Both the position numbers and the translations under genes were made by a program. The notes below the pieces were generated by a model that saw only the letters and a program-made list of their open reading frames with translations, did no database searches and was not told where the DNA came from. DNA of 50,138 bases, from NCBI GenBank assembly GCA_964633205.1, contig CAZWFN010000032.1:1-50138 (forward strand). The letters are read 5' to 3'. Positions 1-8,996 of this stretch are shown in pieces. Within the stretch, counting starts at the first letter, position 1, and every line of letters begins with the position of its first letter. This DNA comes from CAYVQE01 sp964633205. GTDB lineage: Bacteria > Myxococcota > B64-G9.

Positions 1-50
1 CCCCGTCTTCGTCCCCCGTCTTGTGTGCTATACCAAAGGGGGAGGCGGAG

Positions 51-1289
51 ATGGCGGAGGCTGCGGGTAAGACGGCTCGGGAGGCCGGACCGCGGCGGGT
101 CTGGTCGCTGGTGGGCCTGTGGCTGGGTGGGTTGCTGCTGGCCTGGCTGGTGGGCTCCACCGCGGTGGGTTTTCTGACAGTGCTGCTCGAGCCCTTGCTG
201 GGCGGGCGCGAGTTGTGCGATTTTCCGGCCGTAGCCTGGCCGCTGGGTCTGGCAGCGGGGCTGGGCGCCACCCTGCCGGCCTTGCTGGTGCGCCGCCGCG
301 GTCGCTATCTGCGCCTGTTGACCGAGTGGCTGGTGCTGGTGGTGCTGCCGGCCTGGGCGCTGATCCTGGACCTGGATTTGCCCGGTTGGGGCGACGCCTG
401 TGCAGCCATCAACGCGCCCTTTGCCGCCCCCGATGTGATCGGGCTGTACCCGCTCTACGGCCTCTGTCTGCTGGCCTACGCGGTGGCCCGCAAGCGGCCC
501 GAGCGGCTGCGGCCGCTGGCCGAGGCCCTGGTCGTCGGCGGGCTGACGGCCGGAGTGGTGCTGGCGGCCGCGCTGGCGGTGCAGTTCGGCATCGCCACCT
601 TCTTGGCCCTGGTCTTCGCCCCCATCGGTCTGCCGGCGGCCGCGCCGGCCGCGGTGGGGCTGTTGTTCCTGCTCGCGCTCATCGGGCGCCTGCGCCGCCG
701 CGCCCGGGAGCGCGGCGCGGGGCAGGGCGGGGCGGCCGCCTGGTGGGGCCTGGGGCTGGCCGCGCCGCTGCTGGGCCTGTGGGCGGTGCTGCAGCGGCTG
801 CTGTTCGAGCGCGGCCCGCAGGCCATCTGGACCGAGACCTATGGCTGGATACTGTCGCAGCGCACGCCCCCGCCCACCGACTGCCACTACCTGTGCACCG
901 TGGCCTCCCGCGGCCACCCGCGCCTGGTGCGCCCGCAGCGGCTGGGCCGGCGGCGCGGCCGGGTCATCCTGGTCAACCGCCAGCTGGCGCTGGCCAACGC
1001 CTTCGAGGATATGCTGGGCCAGCGCTGGCCGCGGCTGGCGCGCGTCGCCCGGCGCGTCTACGACCGGCTGGGCCGACCGCTGGCCGGGCGCATCCGATCG
1101 CGCTGGGCCTGCGACCTGACCTACCTGGCGATGAAGCCGGCCGAGTGGCTGTTCGGCCTGCTGCTGCTGCTGTTCGACCCTGCCGATCCCGAGGCCCGCA
1201 TCGCCCGCATGTACGCGCCGGCCGCAGCCCCCGGGCTCGGCCGCGACGCGCTGCGCGAGCCGCGGCGGCCGAGGAGGTTACCACCGTGA
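51..1289 (+). CDS. polytopic membrane protein, resembles DUF6688 proteins
   Basis: A 412-residue protein with about seven hydrophobic segments in its first 260 residues, then a soluble C-terminal part. That part carries a CHYLCTVASRGHPRLVRP segment, an NRQLALANAFEDML segment and a DLTYLAMKPAEWLF segment. From memory this pattern matches membrane proteins filed under DUF6688; no biochemical role is known to me. The ATG at 51 was chosen because GGGGGAGGCGGAG lies just upstream; an in-frame start at 21 would read through that site. Its stop overlaps the GTG of the next gene by four bases (GTGA, 1286-1289), so the two are probably translationally coupled. The family call is tentative; the coding call is firm. 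Confidence 0.8.
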   Translation: MAEAAGKTAREAGPRRVWSLVGLWLGGLLLAWLVGSTAVGFLTVLLEPLLGGRELCDFPAVAWPLGLAAGLGATLPALLVRRRGRYLRLLTEWLVLVVLPAWALILDLDLPGWGDACAAINAPFAAPDVIGLYPLYGLCLLAYAVARKRPERLRPLAEALVVGGLTAGVVLAAALAVQFGIATFLALVFAPIGLPAAAPAAVGLLFLLALIGRLRRRARERGAGQGGAAAWWGLGLAAPLLGLWAVLQRLLFERGPQAIWTETYGWILSQRTPPPTDCHYLCTVASRGHPRLVRPQRLGRRRGRVILVNRQLALANAFEDMLGQRWPRLARVARRVYDRLGRPLAGRIRSRWACDLTYLAMKPAEWLFGLLLLLFDPADPEARIARMYAPAAAPGLGRDALREPRRPRRLPP

Positions 1290-4200
1290 GCACCAATCGT
1301 GGATCCGTGTTGCTGGCATCCGTTCTGACGCTGTGGCCGCTGGCGGCCGCGGCCGGGCTGGAGGGCGAGGTGGGCCCGGCCGTGCCCATGGAGCCGGATG
1401 CGGTGGATTGTCCTCTGCCGGAAGGGCCCCTGCAGGGCGAGGTGCAGCTCGATCCGGGCTGCATCTACCGCCAACGGGTCGAGTTGGCCGAATCGGACAC
1501 CACCCTGGATTGCCGCGGGGCGCAGATCCGGCCCGAGCGCGGCCGGGCCATCCGCATCGTGGGGCCGGTGCAGCGGGTGACGGTGCGCGACTGCTACCTG
1601 GGCGGCGGCGGCTTGCTGGTGCGCGGCGTGGCCATCGAGCCGGGCGAGGACGGCGACGCCACCCGGGCGCGCTCCTGCGCGGACGTGCTGATCGAGCGGG
1701 TCCACGTGCTCGAAAGCCACATGACCGGCATGTTTATCGGCAACCACGTGGTGGGTGCCACCGTGCGCGATTGCCTGGTGGAGAACACCGAGAGCTGCGG
1801 CATCTACCTGGAGTACGGCAGCCAGTCCAACCGCATCGAGCACAACCTGATCCGCAACGCCGGCCACCAGGTGGACGGCCTGCCGCGCCAGCACTGGTGG
1901 CGGCGCGAGGGCATCGCGGTCGACGCCTCGGCCCACAACACCATCGTCGGCAACGAGCTGCACCACAACGCCTTCGGCGGCGTGTTCCTGTACAAGAACT
2001 GCTGGGAGTATCACTCCACCGATCCCAACGGCCCGCAGCGCATCCAGCACGCCCACTCCAACCTGATCGCCGACAACCACTTCCACCACATGCCCATCGG
2101 GGTGTGGGTGGCCGCCCGCCAGGCCCGCGACCTGGGCGCCTGGGACTGCGGCGATGCCACGCCCTACGACAATCCCATTCCGCTGGACGAGGCCTTTCCC
2201 CCCGACTACCCGGTGTCCGCCGGCACCTTCCCGGCGCCCTACGACGTATCGGCCGAGTACCTGTGGAGCGAGCTGGAGGGCCGACCCTGCCCGGACGACG
2301 ACTGTTCCTACGAGCGCGAGGCGGTCTATATCTGGCCCGATTTCGCCGAGAACAACACCGTGCGCGGCAACCTGTTCGAGGACCTGGAGCTGATCGGAGT
2401 ACGCATCGAGGACGACGACACCACCGTCGAGCGCAACGTCTTCCTCGGCACCTACGATCACATCTACCTGGGCACGCCCTTCCGCGCCCGCTACCTCGAT
2501 CAGCCGGTGGAGCACACCCGCATCGCGCAGAACCTGTTCAAGGCCCCGGAGGCCACCCGCTTCGACGAGCACCTGTTCAGCGTACCCGGCGAGCACCGCG
2601 ACACCATCATCCGCGAAAACGCCCTGGCCTGCCGCGCCGAAAACGGCGCCTGGCAAGCCTGCCCCGAGCCCGATACCGAGAAGTCGAGATCCAGCGGTTG
2701 TGCGCAGCGGCCGCTGAACGGCGCTCCTGCAGGACTGCCGGTCTTGTTGGGCCTGCTGCTGGGCCTGCTGCTGGCCCAGCGCCGGGGTTTCTTACTGCTG
2801 GGCGCGGGGCTGCTGGTGGGCCTGGCGCTCTGGCTCGGCAGCAGCGGTCCGGTCGCAGCGGCTGAGAGGGGGGACGGGCAACTGGAGCCGCGGCGCTGCG
2901 GGGAGGTCTGGCGCGGGCCGAGCCCGGCCCAGCGGCGGGCGGCCGCTGCGCTGGTGGCGGGCGAGGCGCCGGAGCCGGAGATGGCCGGGCGGCTGCTGGG
3001 TTCGTTGATCTGCGTCGAGCTACGGGTCGATGAAAAGCCTTCGGTGCAGCACGGCCTGGGCTGGCAGGTGCGGTTATTCGACGACGGGCTGAGGCCGTTG
3101 AGCCGCTTGTTCGCCGAGCTGACCGGCTGCCGGCAGATCGACCGACCGCCTACCCAGCTGCCCACGCGCCGCCAGGTGGCCTGCCCGGCCAGAGCGCTGC
3201 TGGAGCTACGCCTGGACGACGAGCTGGTGCCGCCCGCGACCGAGTGGCGGGCGGGCCGAGACCCGGAAGGTCCGGACGGTCCCGAGGACCCCAGGCCCGA
3301 TCGGCTGTTGCGCTTCCATGTACGTTATCCCACGGCCGGTAGCCACCGCTTGAGCCTGAGCTACCGGGTGGTCATCCCGACCGGACCCAAGGCGGCCGCT
3401 GGGGCCGGCCGAGACCCGCTGACGCTGACGCTGCGCCAGACGCGCGAGCTGCAAGTGGCCGACGACGGCCGCGGTGGCGGTCGATCGCTGCGCGATATCG
3501 CCCTGGCCCGCGAGCTGGAGCGCGAGCTGACCGCCGAGCTGGCCCGGCCGATCGGACCGCCGACCCGGGTCGGCTGGAAGAGCATTATAACCATCGACGA
3601 CCCCGAGCAGCGCGAGGCCGATCTGGCCTACCGCATCGCGGTTTATAGAGAGGGACCGGAAGGAGCGCGCGCGCCGATACCGATTGTGGAACCATCCGAC
3701 GAGGGGGCGGAATCGACTTCGCCGGGCCGCTTCGTCTCCGACCGCTACTCGGACCCGACCGACGTGATGCTCGATCTGTCCAGTCTACCTCGAGGCGTCT
3801 CGCAACTGGTGGTGCGCCTACAACCCGATGCCACGCTGGCAGCCGGTCACCCGTCGGCGCGCCCCTGGCTGGCGGAGCCGCTGGAGCTGGCGCCGCTGTG
3901 GGTCATCCGCGATCCGCTGGCGCTGGATGCTGATTGGGCGGCCGAGCTGGGCCGGGCCCTGGCTGAATCGCGGCAGCGGAGCGTGCGATTGGAGGCCATG
4001 CGGTTGCTGGCGGAGCTGGGACCACAAGCGGCGCCCGCGCGGGATGCGCTGCGCGGAGTGTTGCGCGACCGGGATCGCTGGCTGACCGCCGATGGCGAAG
4101 CCCATCCCCAAGCCCTGGCCGCCCTGGCCGGGCTGCAGGCCATGGGCGCCGCGGCCGGGCCGGCGGTCGCCGAGCTGCGCGCGTTGATCGACGCCCAGCT

Positions 4201-4996
4201 CGATCCGCAGCGCCTGGCCCAGGACCTGCCGCTGGATCTACTCGAAGTCGCATTGACCGACCTGGGCCGGCTCGGCGATGCCGCTGACGCCGGCCGGCTA
4301 AAGACCGCGATTTGGCTCTTCGGCCCGACGCCGCGGGGCTGTCCGCCGGCGGTGACCGAGAGATGGGGGATGAGCTGTGCCGAGGTCGAGGCCTTGGGCC
4401 GCGACCCGGCTCGGGCGGCGCCGGCCACCACCGCTCCGGTGTGGGCGGCCGCTCAGCAGGCCGCAGCCCGACTGGGCATCCAGCCCTGCACGCCGGGCAG
4501 CGCCCTGTTGACCATGCCGCGGCTGGCCCTGGTTTGCCGTCCCGACCGGACCTGGCGCCCGGTGGAGCTGGAACCCGATCAACGGCCCGTGCCCGGCTCG
4601 GCCCTGCGCAGCCGGGCGGCCCGGCGGACGGTCTTTCTGGTCCACCGCCACCGCGGACCGTTCAAGACCGCACCGGCCGAGGACAGCCTCAGCCTGGTGG
4701 CCGTGCCCGACGAGGCCGACCAGCCGGTACTGGAGTACAGGCTGGTCCTGCGCGACGGCTGCTGGCGCCCCGGTCATGCTCCGGGGCTGTCGATACGGGG
4801 ACGGAGGATCGGAATCCTGGCCGTCGCTCGAACCGAGGACCGCATCGCGATCGGGTTGCCACGACCCGGAAAGGTCCCGGACAAGGTCTCCGCCGCAGCG
4901 GATGCTGGCGGAATCGTCGAGCTGCGGGCGGTGAGCCGGTTCTGCCGCCAGCCGCGCCACGCAGATCAGTGCCGAGCCGGCGGGGTCGCTCGGTAG
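1286..4996 (+). CDS. exported beta-helix protein fused in frame to a HEAT-repeat-like domain
   Basis: A 1236-residue protein starting at the GTG that overlaps the upstream stop. Residues 1-25 form a signal peptide ending near AAAAG. Residues about 80-440 are a right-handed parallel beta-helix of the NosD/pectate-lyase type, with repeated short N/G-rich strands such as IEHNLIRNAG and TVRGNLFEDL. Residues 475-525 hold a Cys, then two hydrophobic stretches separated by AQRRG. The first resembles a MYXO-CTERM-like tail and the second resembles a fresh signal peptide (ALWLGSSGPVAAAE). Residues 530-880 are beta-rich and unrecognised; about 880-1015 look like HEAT-type helical repeats. It is either one protein held by a two-helix hairpin or two genes that lost the intervening stop. 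A GTG at 2816 could start the second half. Substrate unknown. Confidence 0.75.
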   Translation: MSTNRGSVLLASVLTLWPLAAAAGLEGEVGPAVPMEPDAVDCPLPEGPLQGEVQLDPGCIYRQRVELAESDTTLDCRGAQIRPERGRAIRIVGPVQRVTVRDCYLGGGGLLVRGVAIEPGEDGDATRARSCADVLIERVHVLESHMTGMFIGNHVVGATVRDCLVENTESCGIYLEYGSQSNRIEHNLIRNAGHQVDGLPRQHWWRREGIAVDASAHNTIVGNELHHNAFGGVFLYKNCWEYHSTDPNGPQRIQHAHSNLIADNHFHHMPIGVWVAARQARDLGAWDCGDATPYDNPIPLDEAFPPDYPVSAGTFPAPYDVSAEYLWSELEGRPCPDDDCSYEREAVYIWPDFAENNTVRGNLFEDLELIGVRIEDDDTTVERNVFLGTYDHIYLGTPFRARYLDQPVEHTRIAQNLFKAPEATRFDEHLFSVPGEHRDTIIRENALACRAENGAWQACPEPDTEKSRSSGCAQRPLNGAPAGLPVLLGLLLGLLLAQRRGFLLLGAGLLVGLALWLGSSGPVAAAERGDGQLEPRRCGEVWRGPSPAQRRAAAALVAGEAPEPEMAGRLLGSLICVELRVDEKPSVQHGLGWQVRLFDDGLRPLSRLFAELTGCRQIDRPPTQLPTRRQVACPARALLELRLDDELVPPATEWRAGRDPEGPDGPEDPRPDRLLRFHVRYPTAGSHRLSLSYRVVIPTGPKAAAGAGRDPLTLTLRQTRELQVADDGRGGGRSLRDIALARELERELTAELARPIGPPTRVGWKSIITIDDPEQREADLAYRIAVYREGPEGARAPIPIVEPSDEGAESTSPGRFVSDRYSDPTDVMLDLSSLPRGVSQLVVRLQPDATLAAGHPSARPWLAEPLELAPLWVIRDPLALDADWAAELGRALAESRQRSVRLEAMRLLAELGPQAAPARDALRGVLRDRDRWLTADGEAHPQALAALAGLQAMGAAAGPAVAELRALIDAQLDPQRLAQDLPLDLLEVALTDLGRLGDAADAGRLKTAIWLFGPTPRGCPPAVTERWGMSCAEVEALGRDPARAAPATTAPVWAAAQQAAARLGIQPCTPGSALLTMPRLALVCRPDRTWRPVELEPDQRPVPGSALRSRAARRTVFLVHRHRGPFKTAPAEDSLSLVAVPDEADQPVLEYRLVLRDGCWRPGHAPGLSIRGRRIGILAVARTEDRIAIGLPRPGKVPDKVSAAADAGGIVELRAVSRFCRQPRHADQCRAGGVAR

Positions 4997-5147
4997 GCCA
5001 GCGAGTGGACCGACATCGTCTCCATCAGCTCGTGTAGCCAGGCACGAGATGAGCATCGCGGGCATGTAACTTGCAGCGCGGATTCCTACGGCCGGTCCGC
5101 CGCAGCCGAACCCGGGTCGTGGTGGTGTGGACGAGAGCGAGGCGTGT

Positions 5148-6338
5148 ATGAATCAGCAGTGCGACGAATCGGACGCTTTTTTACAGTTTCGCAAGCGCGC
5201 CTACTTCCTATTGTTTTTGTCTCTGGCCGCCCTGTTCGCGGTCTACCACTTCCATCTGGTGCTGATGGGCTTCGCCTCCATCCTGATCGCCGTCATCTTC
5301 CGCGGTCTGGCCGTCTGGCTGTTCGAACGCATGGGCTGGCCGGCGCGACACGAGCGGGTGCGCTATGGCCTGGCCTTGACCGCGGTGGTGTTGGCCATGC
5401 TCGGGGTGCTGGTGGGGGCGGGCTTCATGGTGGGGGTGCCCTTTGCCGACCAGTTTCTCGAGCTCAAGCAATCGGTGCTGCAGGGCTGGGCCAACCTGAA
5501 GGAGCAGCTGCACGAGTACGGCATGGCGCGCAGCGTGCTCGCCGAGATCCCATCGCTGAAGGAGGCCATCAGCACCTGGTCGGATGAGATTTATGGCGCT
5601 TTCTCAGGTCTGTTCGGCATTCTGGGGGCCACTGGGGTGGTGTTGGTGATCGGCCTCTACCTGTCGATTGGATCCGAGACCTACATCAACGGCATCCTGG
5701 CGCTGATCCCCCAGCGCAAGAAGCCCCGGGTGGCCGAGATCCTGGACACCACCGGCCACGCATTGCGTTACTGGACCATCGGGCGCTTCGCCTCCATGGC
5801 GGCCACCGGCATCCTGACCGGCCTGGGCCTGTGGATCATCGGCGTGCCGCTGCCGCTGTCGCTGGGGGTGATCGTGGGCCTGTCGTCCTTTGTGCCCATC
5901 GTGGGCACCATCGCCGGGTCCATTCCCGGCATCCTGTTGGCCTTCACCCAGTCGCTGGATCTGGCCATCTACGCCACCATCGTCTACGTTGTCGTGCAGA
6001 TCCTGGAGGGCAACCTGATCACGCCGCTGGTGCAATATCGCACCGTATCCTTGCCGCCGGTCATCCTGATCGGTTCGCAGACCCTGCTCGGAACCCTGGT
6101 GGGCATCGCCGGAGTGGTCTTTGCCACCCCGCTGGCGGTCACGACCATGGTTATGGTACAGATGGCCTTCGTCAAGGACGCCCTGGGCAACCCGGTCTCG
6201 CCGCTGGGCCAGAAGAACAAGCTGCGCCAGGAGCGCAGAGCGGCCAACCGCAGGCGCCATGAAGAAAAAAAGCGCCGCAAGCAGCAGTCACGGCAGCGGG
6301 CTGGGACGCGATCCGACGCTGATCAGGTAGACCAGTAG
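5148..6338 (+). CDS. AI-2E family transporter (PerM/YdiK-like permease)
   Basis: A 396-residue inner-membrane protein with about eight hydrophobic segments. The long amphipathic region (residues ~95-140) between the third and fourth helices and the conserved C-terminal block (LEGNLITPLVQ, then SLPPVILIGSQTLLGTL) are hallmarks of the AI-2E/PerM family. Members export or import varied small solutes, and only some act on autoinducer-2, so the substrate is not predictable. The C-terminus is a basic tail rich in Arg and Lys. The ATG at 5148 has a purine-rich GAGCGAG upstream; a GTG at 5127 would add seven residues. It stands alone: 150 bases separate it from the gene before and 208 from the next, with nothing notable seen in either gap. 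Confidence 0.9.
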   Translation: MNQQCDESDAFLQFRKRAYFLLFLSLAALFAVYHFHLVLMGFASILIAVIFRGLAVWLFERMGWPARHERVRYGLALTAVVLAMLGVLVGAGFMVGVPFADQFLELKQSVLQGWANLKEQLHEYGMARSVLAEIPSLKEAISTWSDEIYGAFSGLFGILGATGVVLVIGLYLSIGSETYINGILALIPQRKKPRVAEILDTTGHALRYWTIGRFASMAATGILTGLGLWIIGVPLPLSLGVIVGLSSFVPIVGTIAGSIPGILLAFTQSLDLAIYATIVYVVVQILEGNLITPLVQYRTVSLPPVILIGSQTLLGTLVGIAGVVFATPLAVTTMVMVQMAFVKDALGNPVSPLGQKNKLRQERRAANRRRHEEKKRRKQQSRQRAGTRSDADQVDQ

Positions 6339-6546
6339 CTCGGCTCACCATCCGCCCGAGCCCCCGACAGCGGTGGCCCAGGGCGACAGCCGGTGCACAT
6401 CGGATGGCCCGAAACGCTCCGCCCCGGAGGTTTCCACGCAGCGGCTGCTCGGCAGCGGTTTTTCCGACTAAGCGACTACGAGCGGGTGAGGATTCAGCTG
6501 GCTGAAGGGTAAAGATTTTTCGACCGACAGGGGAGGGCTGGACACG

Positions 6547-7428
6547 ATGGCTGGAGATCACAGTCGACTGAGAGCCGGTATCGACTACCCGCTGGCTCAC
6601 CTGTTTTTGACGCTCGCGCTGGCGCTCGGTTTGCCGACGATGGTAGCGGCTGACGACGCCAAAGCCCGTCCAGGGGACGGAGCTGACGCCGAATCGGTGC
6701 GCGAGCCGGACGGGATTCGCTGGCTGGTGGGACGCATCAGCCGGCAGCACGTGCAGGTCTGTCTGGGTGGGCAGCGGGAGAAGTGGGTCGATCCGCACTT
6801 CCAGGCCGGCTTCGTCCGCCTGGTGCCGGCCGGCGACCTGGAGCTGGCGCCCTTGGCCGGCCGGGCCGCGGTGCTGCGCGGCCGGGTGGACGCCGACCGG
6901 CGCTTCCCGCATCCGGGCCACCAGGGGCACTGCCCGGGCCGCCAGGCGCGCTCCGACTGGGTCTTTTCCAAGCGGGGCGTGCGTCTGAAGCGCGACCTGG
7001 CGGCCGGGGTGGAGCGTCCGCCCTCGTTCACGGCCACCGCGGCCGAGCCCTTCGCCGGCCTGTCCGCCGAGCGCCGGGGTGAGATGATCCGGGTACGCTT
7101 TCGCAACCGCCTGCCGCTGGCCCTGTCCGAGCTGACCCTGGTGATGCACTACGAGGGCTGCTACGGCAAGCCGATGAGCCCGAGCCGGCGCCGCGCCCTG
7201 GGCGCGCTGGCCCGCGGCGAGACCGCCAGCGCCCGCTTCCCCGTCCGCTGGCGCCAGGACACCACCCGCGGCGGCCTGCCCAAGGCCAACCGCGGCCTGC
7301 ACCGAGCCCACTCGGTGCAGCTGGTCAGCCAGGACCCAGCGGTCCTGTTCGACCTCGACCTGCCCCTGAACGAGCTGCTCGACCGAGCACCTCGCTGTCC
7401 GGCGCGCAGCAAGGGAAAAGGGGAATAG
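6547..7428 (+). CDS. secreted protein of unknown function
   Basis: A 293-residue protein with an N-terminal signal peptide (hydrophobic residues ~16-33, likely cleavage after VAA near residue 35). The mature part is Arg-rich, with three widely spaced Cys and a WVDPHFQAGFVRL segment. Residues ~180-210 (RVRFRNRLPLALSELTLVMH) could form a beta-sandwich, as in proteins that decorate a cell-surface scaffold. No family was recognised. GGGGAGGG lies about nine bases before the ATG. The next gene is convergent on the minus strand, and the 47-base gap between them holds CCGGTTTTTCC-type short repeats. Confidence 0.7.
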   Translation: MAGDHSRLRAGIDYPLAHLFLTLALALGLPTMVAADDAKARPGDGADAESVREPDGIRWLVGRISRQHVQVCLGGQREKWVDPHFQAGFVRLVPAGDLELAPLAGRAAVLRGRVDADRRFPHPGHQGHCPGRQARSDWVFSKRGVRLKRDLAAGVERPPSFTATAAEPFAGLSAERRGEMIRVRFRNRLPLALSELTLVMHYEGCYGKPMSPSRRRALGALARGETASARFPVRWRQDTTRGGLPKANRGLHRAHSVQLVSQDPAVLFDLDLPLNELLDRAPRCPARSKGKGE

Positions 7429-7475
7429 AGGGGAGACGGTTTTTCACCGGTTTTCCTCCGGTTTTTCCCATTGGA

Positions 7476-7877
7476 TCAGCCGCTGGCTAGCACGACCTGG
7501 GCTTGGCAGCCGGGTACGTGCTCGAGCGCCCGATCCGAGGTCAGCAGCACGGCCGGCAGGCTCTCGGCGAGCGCCAGGTACAGTGCGTCGTACACCGTCG
7601 CGTTGTCGCGCAGCTCGAGGGCGCGGTGCAGAAATGGGCCGTGGCGATAGCGCGTCAAGGGCAGGTCCGCCAGGTCGACCAGGGCGGCCTCGGCGGTCGC
7701 GGCCGGCAGCTCGGCCTGCAGCACGTAGCGCCTGAGGACCTGGGCCACCTCGGCGTCGAGCAGGTGGGGGGCGTGCAAGGCGGGGGCGGCTCGTTCGATC
7801 TGCCGCCGGACGAAGCGCGCGCGCGGCTCCAGGTTGAGCAGCAGGTCGACCGCTGCCGAGGCGTCCAGCACGATCAT
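7476..7877 (-). CDS. PIN-domain ribonuclease toxin, VapC/FitB family
   Basis: A 133-residue protein, the usual size for VapC toxins. Asp5 (MIVLDASA), Glu43 (LLDAEVAQ), Asp97 (TVYDALYLALAE) and Asp115 (LLTSDRAL) supply the four acidic residues that coordinate the metal in PIN-domain endoribonucleases. Members cleave tRNA, rRNA or mRNA; the target here cannot be read from sequence. The start overlaps the stop of the upstream antitoxin gene by four bases, the standard arrangement for a coupled VapBC/FitAB operon. All key residues are present, so the toxin looks intact. Confidence 0.92.
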   Translation of the reverse strand: MIVLDASAAVDLLLNLEPRARFVRRQIERAAPALHAPHLLDAEVAQVLRRYVLQAELPAATAEAALVDLADLPLTRYRHGPFLHRALELRDNATVYDALYLALAESLPAVLLTSDRALEHVPGCQAQVVLASG

Positions 7878-8107
7878 GGCTTGCGATCGCGTTCGAGCCG
7901 GACCACCTCGCTCGGTGGTACCGAGACACGCGCGGGCCCCCGCTGCTCGATGCGCTCCAGCAGCTCATCCAGCTCCGGCCGGCTCGCCACGTGGCGGAGT
8001 TCGCGCAACAGGTAGTCCGACAAGCTCATCCCAGCCCGGGCCGCCCGCGCCTTGAGCGTGCGGTGCAGCGATTCAGGGACGTTGCGAATCTGAAGCATCT
8101 TGCACAT
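7874..8107 (-). CDS. ribbon-helix-helix antitoxin, FitA/VapB type
   Basis: A 77-residue protein. The N-terminus (LQIRNVPESLHRTLKARAAR) is the strand and first helix of a ribbon-helix-helix DNA-binding domain, followed by the second helix (MSLSDYLLRELR). The C-terminal part (residues ~45-77) should wrap the PIN toxin. FitA-like antitoxins bind their own promoter as a complex with the toxin. The first ATG is at 8107 and a second is at 8098. The predicted promoter would start transcription at or next to 8107, so translation may be leaderless or may begin at 8098. Confidence 0.88.
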   Translation of the reverse strand: MCKMLQIRNVPESLHRTLKARAARAGMSLSDYLLRELRHVASRPELDELLERIEQRGPARVSVPPSEVVRLERDRKP

Positions 8108-8113
8108 GTTAAT

Positions 8114-8142
8114 AGAATACTTGCATGCTCACCACATGTCAA
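8114..8142 (-). promoter_or_regulatory. sigma-70-type promoter of the VapBC/FitAB operon
   Basis: On the minus strand TTGACA (8142-8137) is a perfect -35 box, followed by a 17-base spacer and TATTCT (8119-8114), four of six matches to the -10 consensus. The predicted transcription start falls at about 8107, the first base of the antitoxin ATG. Confidence 0.65.
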
Positions 8143-8160
8143 GCCAGCCCAACCCAACCC

Positions 8161-8212
8161 TCCGTCCCCGGTTTCCCCGTCCCCGGTTTCCTTCGGTTTC
8201 CCCAACGGTTTC
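8161..8212. repeat. CCGTCCCCGGTTTCC-type short repeat cluster
   Basis: Four imperfect copies of a CCCCGGTTTCC-like word lie side by side. The same word family recurs at 7438-7468, 8907-8951 and 10409-10463. The rest of the 281-base space between 8108 and 8388 holds the promoter above and nothing else that I can recognise. Confidence 0.6.
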
Positions 8213-8388
8213 TCGAGACACCAACCAAGATCCAGGCGAAGATCCTATCCGGCCTCGGGGCGCGGGTTGACGATGGTGGGGTCCTACGCCTTGAGGGCTC
8301 GTAACCTGCTGTTCAGGCGGTCAATTTGGCCGATTCTGCTCGTCTGTCCCTGAAATTCCTGTCGGTCTCTTTCCGTCTGGCTGAACTA

Positions 8389-8820
8389 TCAATCAAACGC
8401 TAGTTTGATATGTCGATTTTGCAGCTCGGCAACTAATTTTTTCCTGGATGATTTGAACATCTCATATAGCTCAATTTGAACCGATTTTCCATCGTTAGTT
8501 ATTATTTCGAGTGACTCCATTTTCCATCGTTTCTTTTTCCTTATAATGGATATATCTGACCAGTCTACTTTTGCTTTTCTGTTTAGAAATTTCCTAGTAA
8601 ATAGTGCGCTGTCAGTCAGCATTATAAATGGTTGAGTGATGCCATAAAGAGATGACGCTGAAAGCAGTACAAGAATTGAAATTATGATTGGGTGCCGCAT
8701 TATTGGTTCGCCAAAAACTATCATCGCGGCGAAGAGAATAGTGCAGTGAATCCGGTTCAGAATTTTGTATCCAGCATAGTAGACTGTTTTCTTGTCTGGC
8801 AGATCGACTGTTTCTACCAT
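8389..8820 (-). CDS. small membrane protein in the Rhs locus, candidate immunity protein
   Basis: A 143-residue AT-rich gene in a GC-rich genome. Two hydrophobic helices (residues ~25-38 and ~46-70) are followed by a compact soluble domain of strands ending in a helix (SLEIITNDGKSVQIELYEMF). This layout resembles small bacterial PH-like membrane proteins, but I could not assign a family. It lies downstream of an orphan Rhs tip cassette on the same strand. Low GC, membrane location and position make it a candidate immunity gene against a membrane-acting or periplasmic Rhs tip; that role is inference only. Confidence 0.65.
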   Translation of the reverse strand: MVETVDLPDKKTVYYAGYKILNRIHCTILFAAMIVFGEPIMRHPIIISILVLLSASSLYGITQPFIMLTDSALFTRKFLNRKAKVDWSDISIIRKKKRWKMESLEIITNDGKSVQIELYEMFKSSRKKLVAELQNRHIKLAFD

Positions 8821-8906
8821 TTTGGTTTCTTTCTTCGCTTGCTACCTATATTTTGGTGAACCTTTTATCGTTGGAACACCGCTCATATTGCATCCCCCAA
8901 CATGCA

Positions 8907-8951
8907 ACCTCCGTCCCCGGTTTTTCCCCCGGTTTTTCCAATTTTTCCCGG
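8907..8951. repeat. CCGTCCCCGGTTTTT-type short repeats
   Basis: Copies of CCGTCCCCGGTTTTT and CCCCGGTTTTTCC lie between the two candidate immunity genes. The flanks at about 8846-8873 and 8950-8980 share a loosely conserved TTGGTGAACC block, which may be a remnant of a duplicated segment. Confidence 0.5.
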
Positions 8952-8996
8952 TCCTCCTATATGTTGGTGAACCCACTGTCGCTGAATAAGACAGGC

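Noticed and set aside
119..1285. Upstream extension of the beta-helix ORF to position 119
   Set aside because: It overlaps the membrane-protein gene completely, its translation is Arg/Ala/Gly-rich frame noise, and a clear signal peptide starts at the GTG at 1286.
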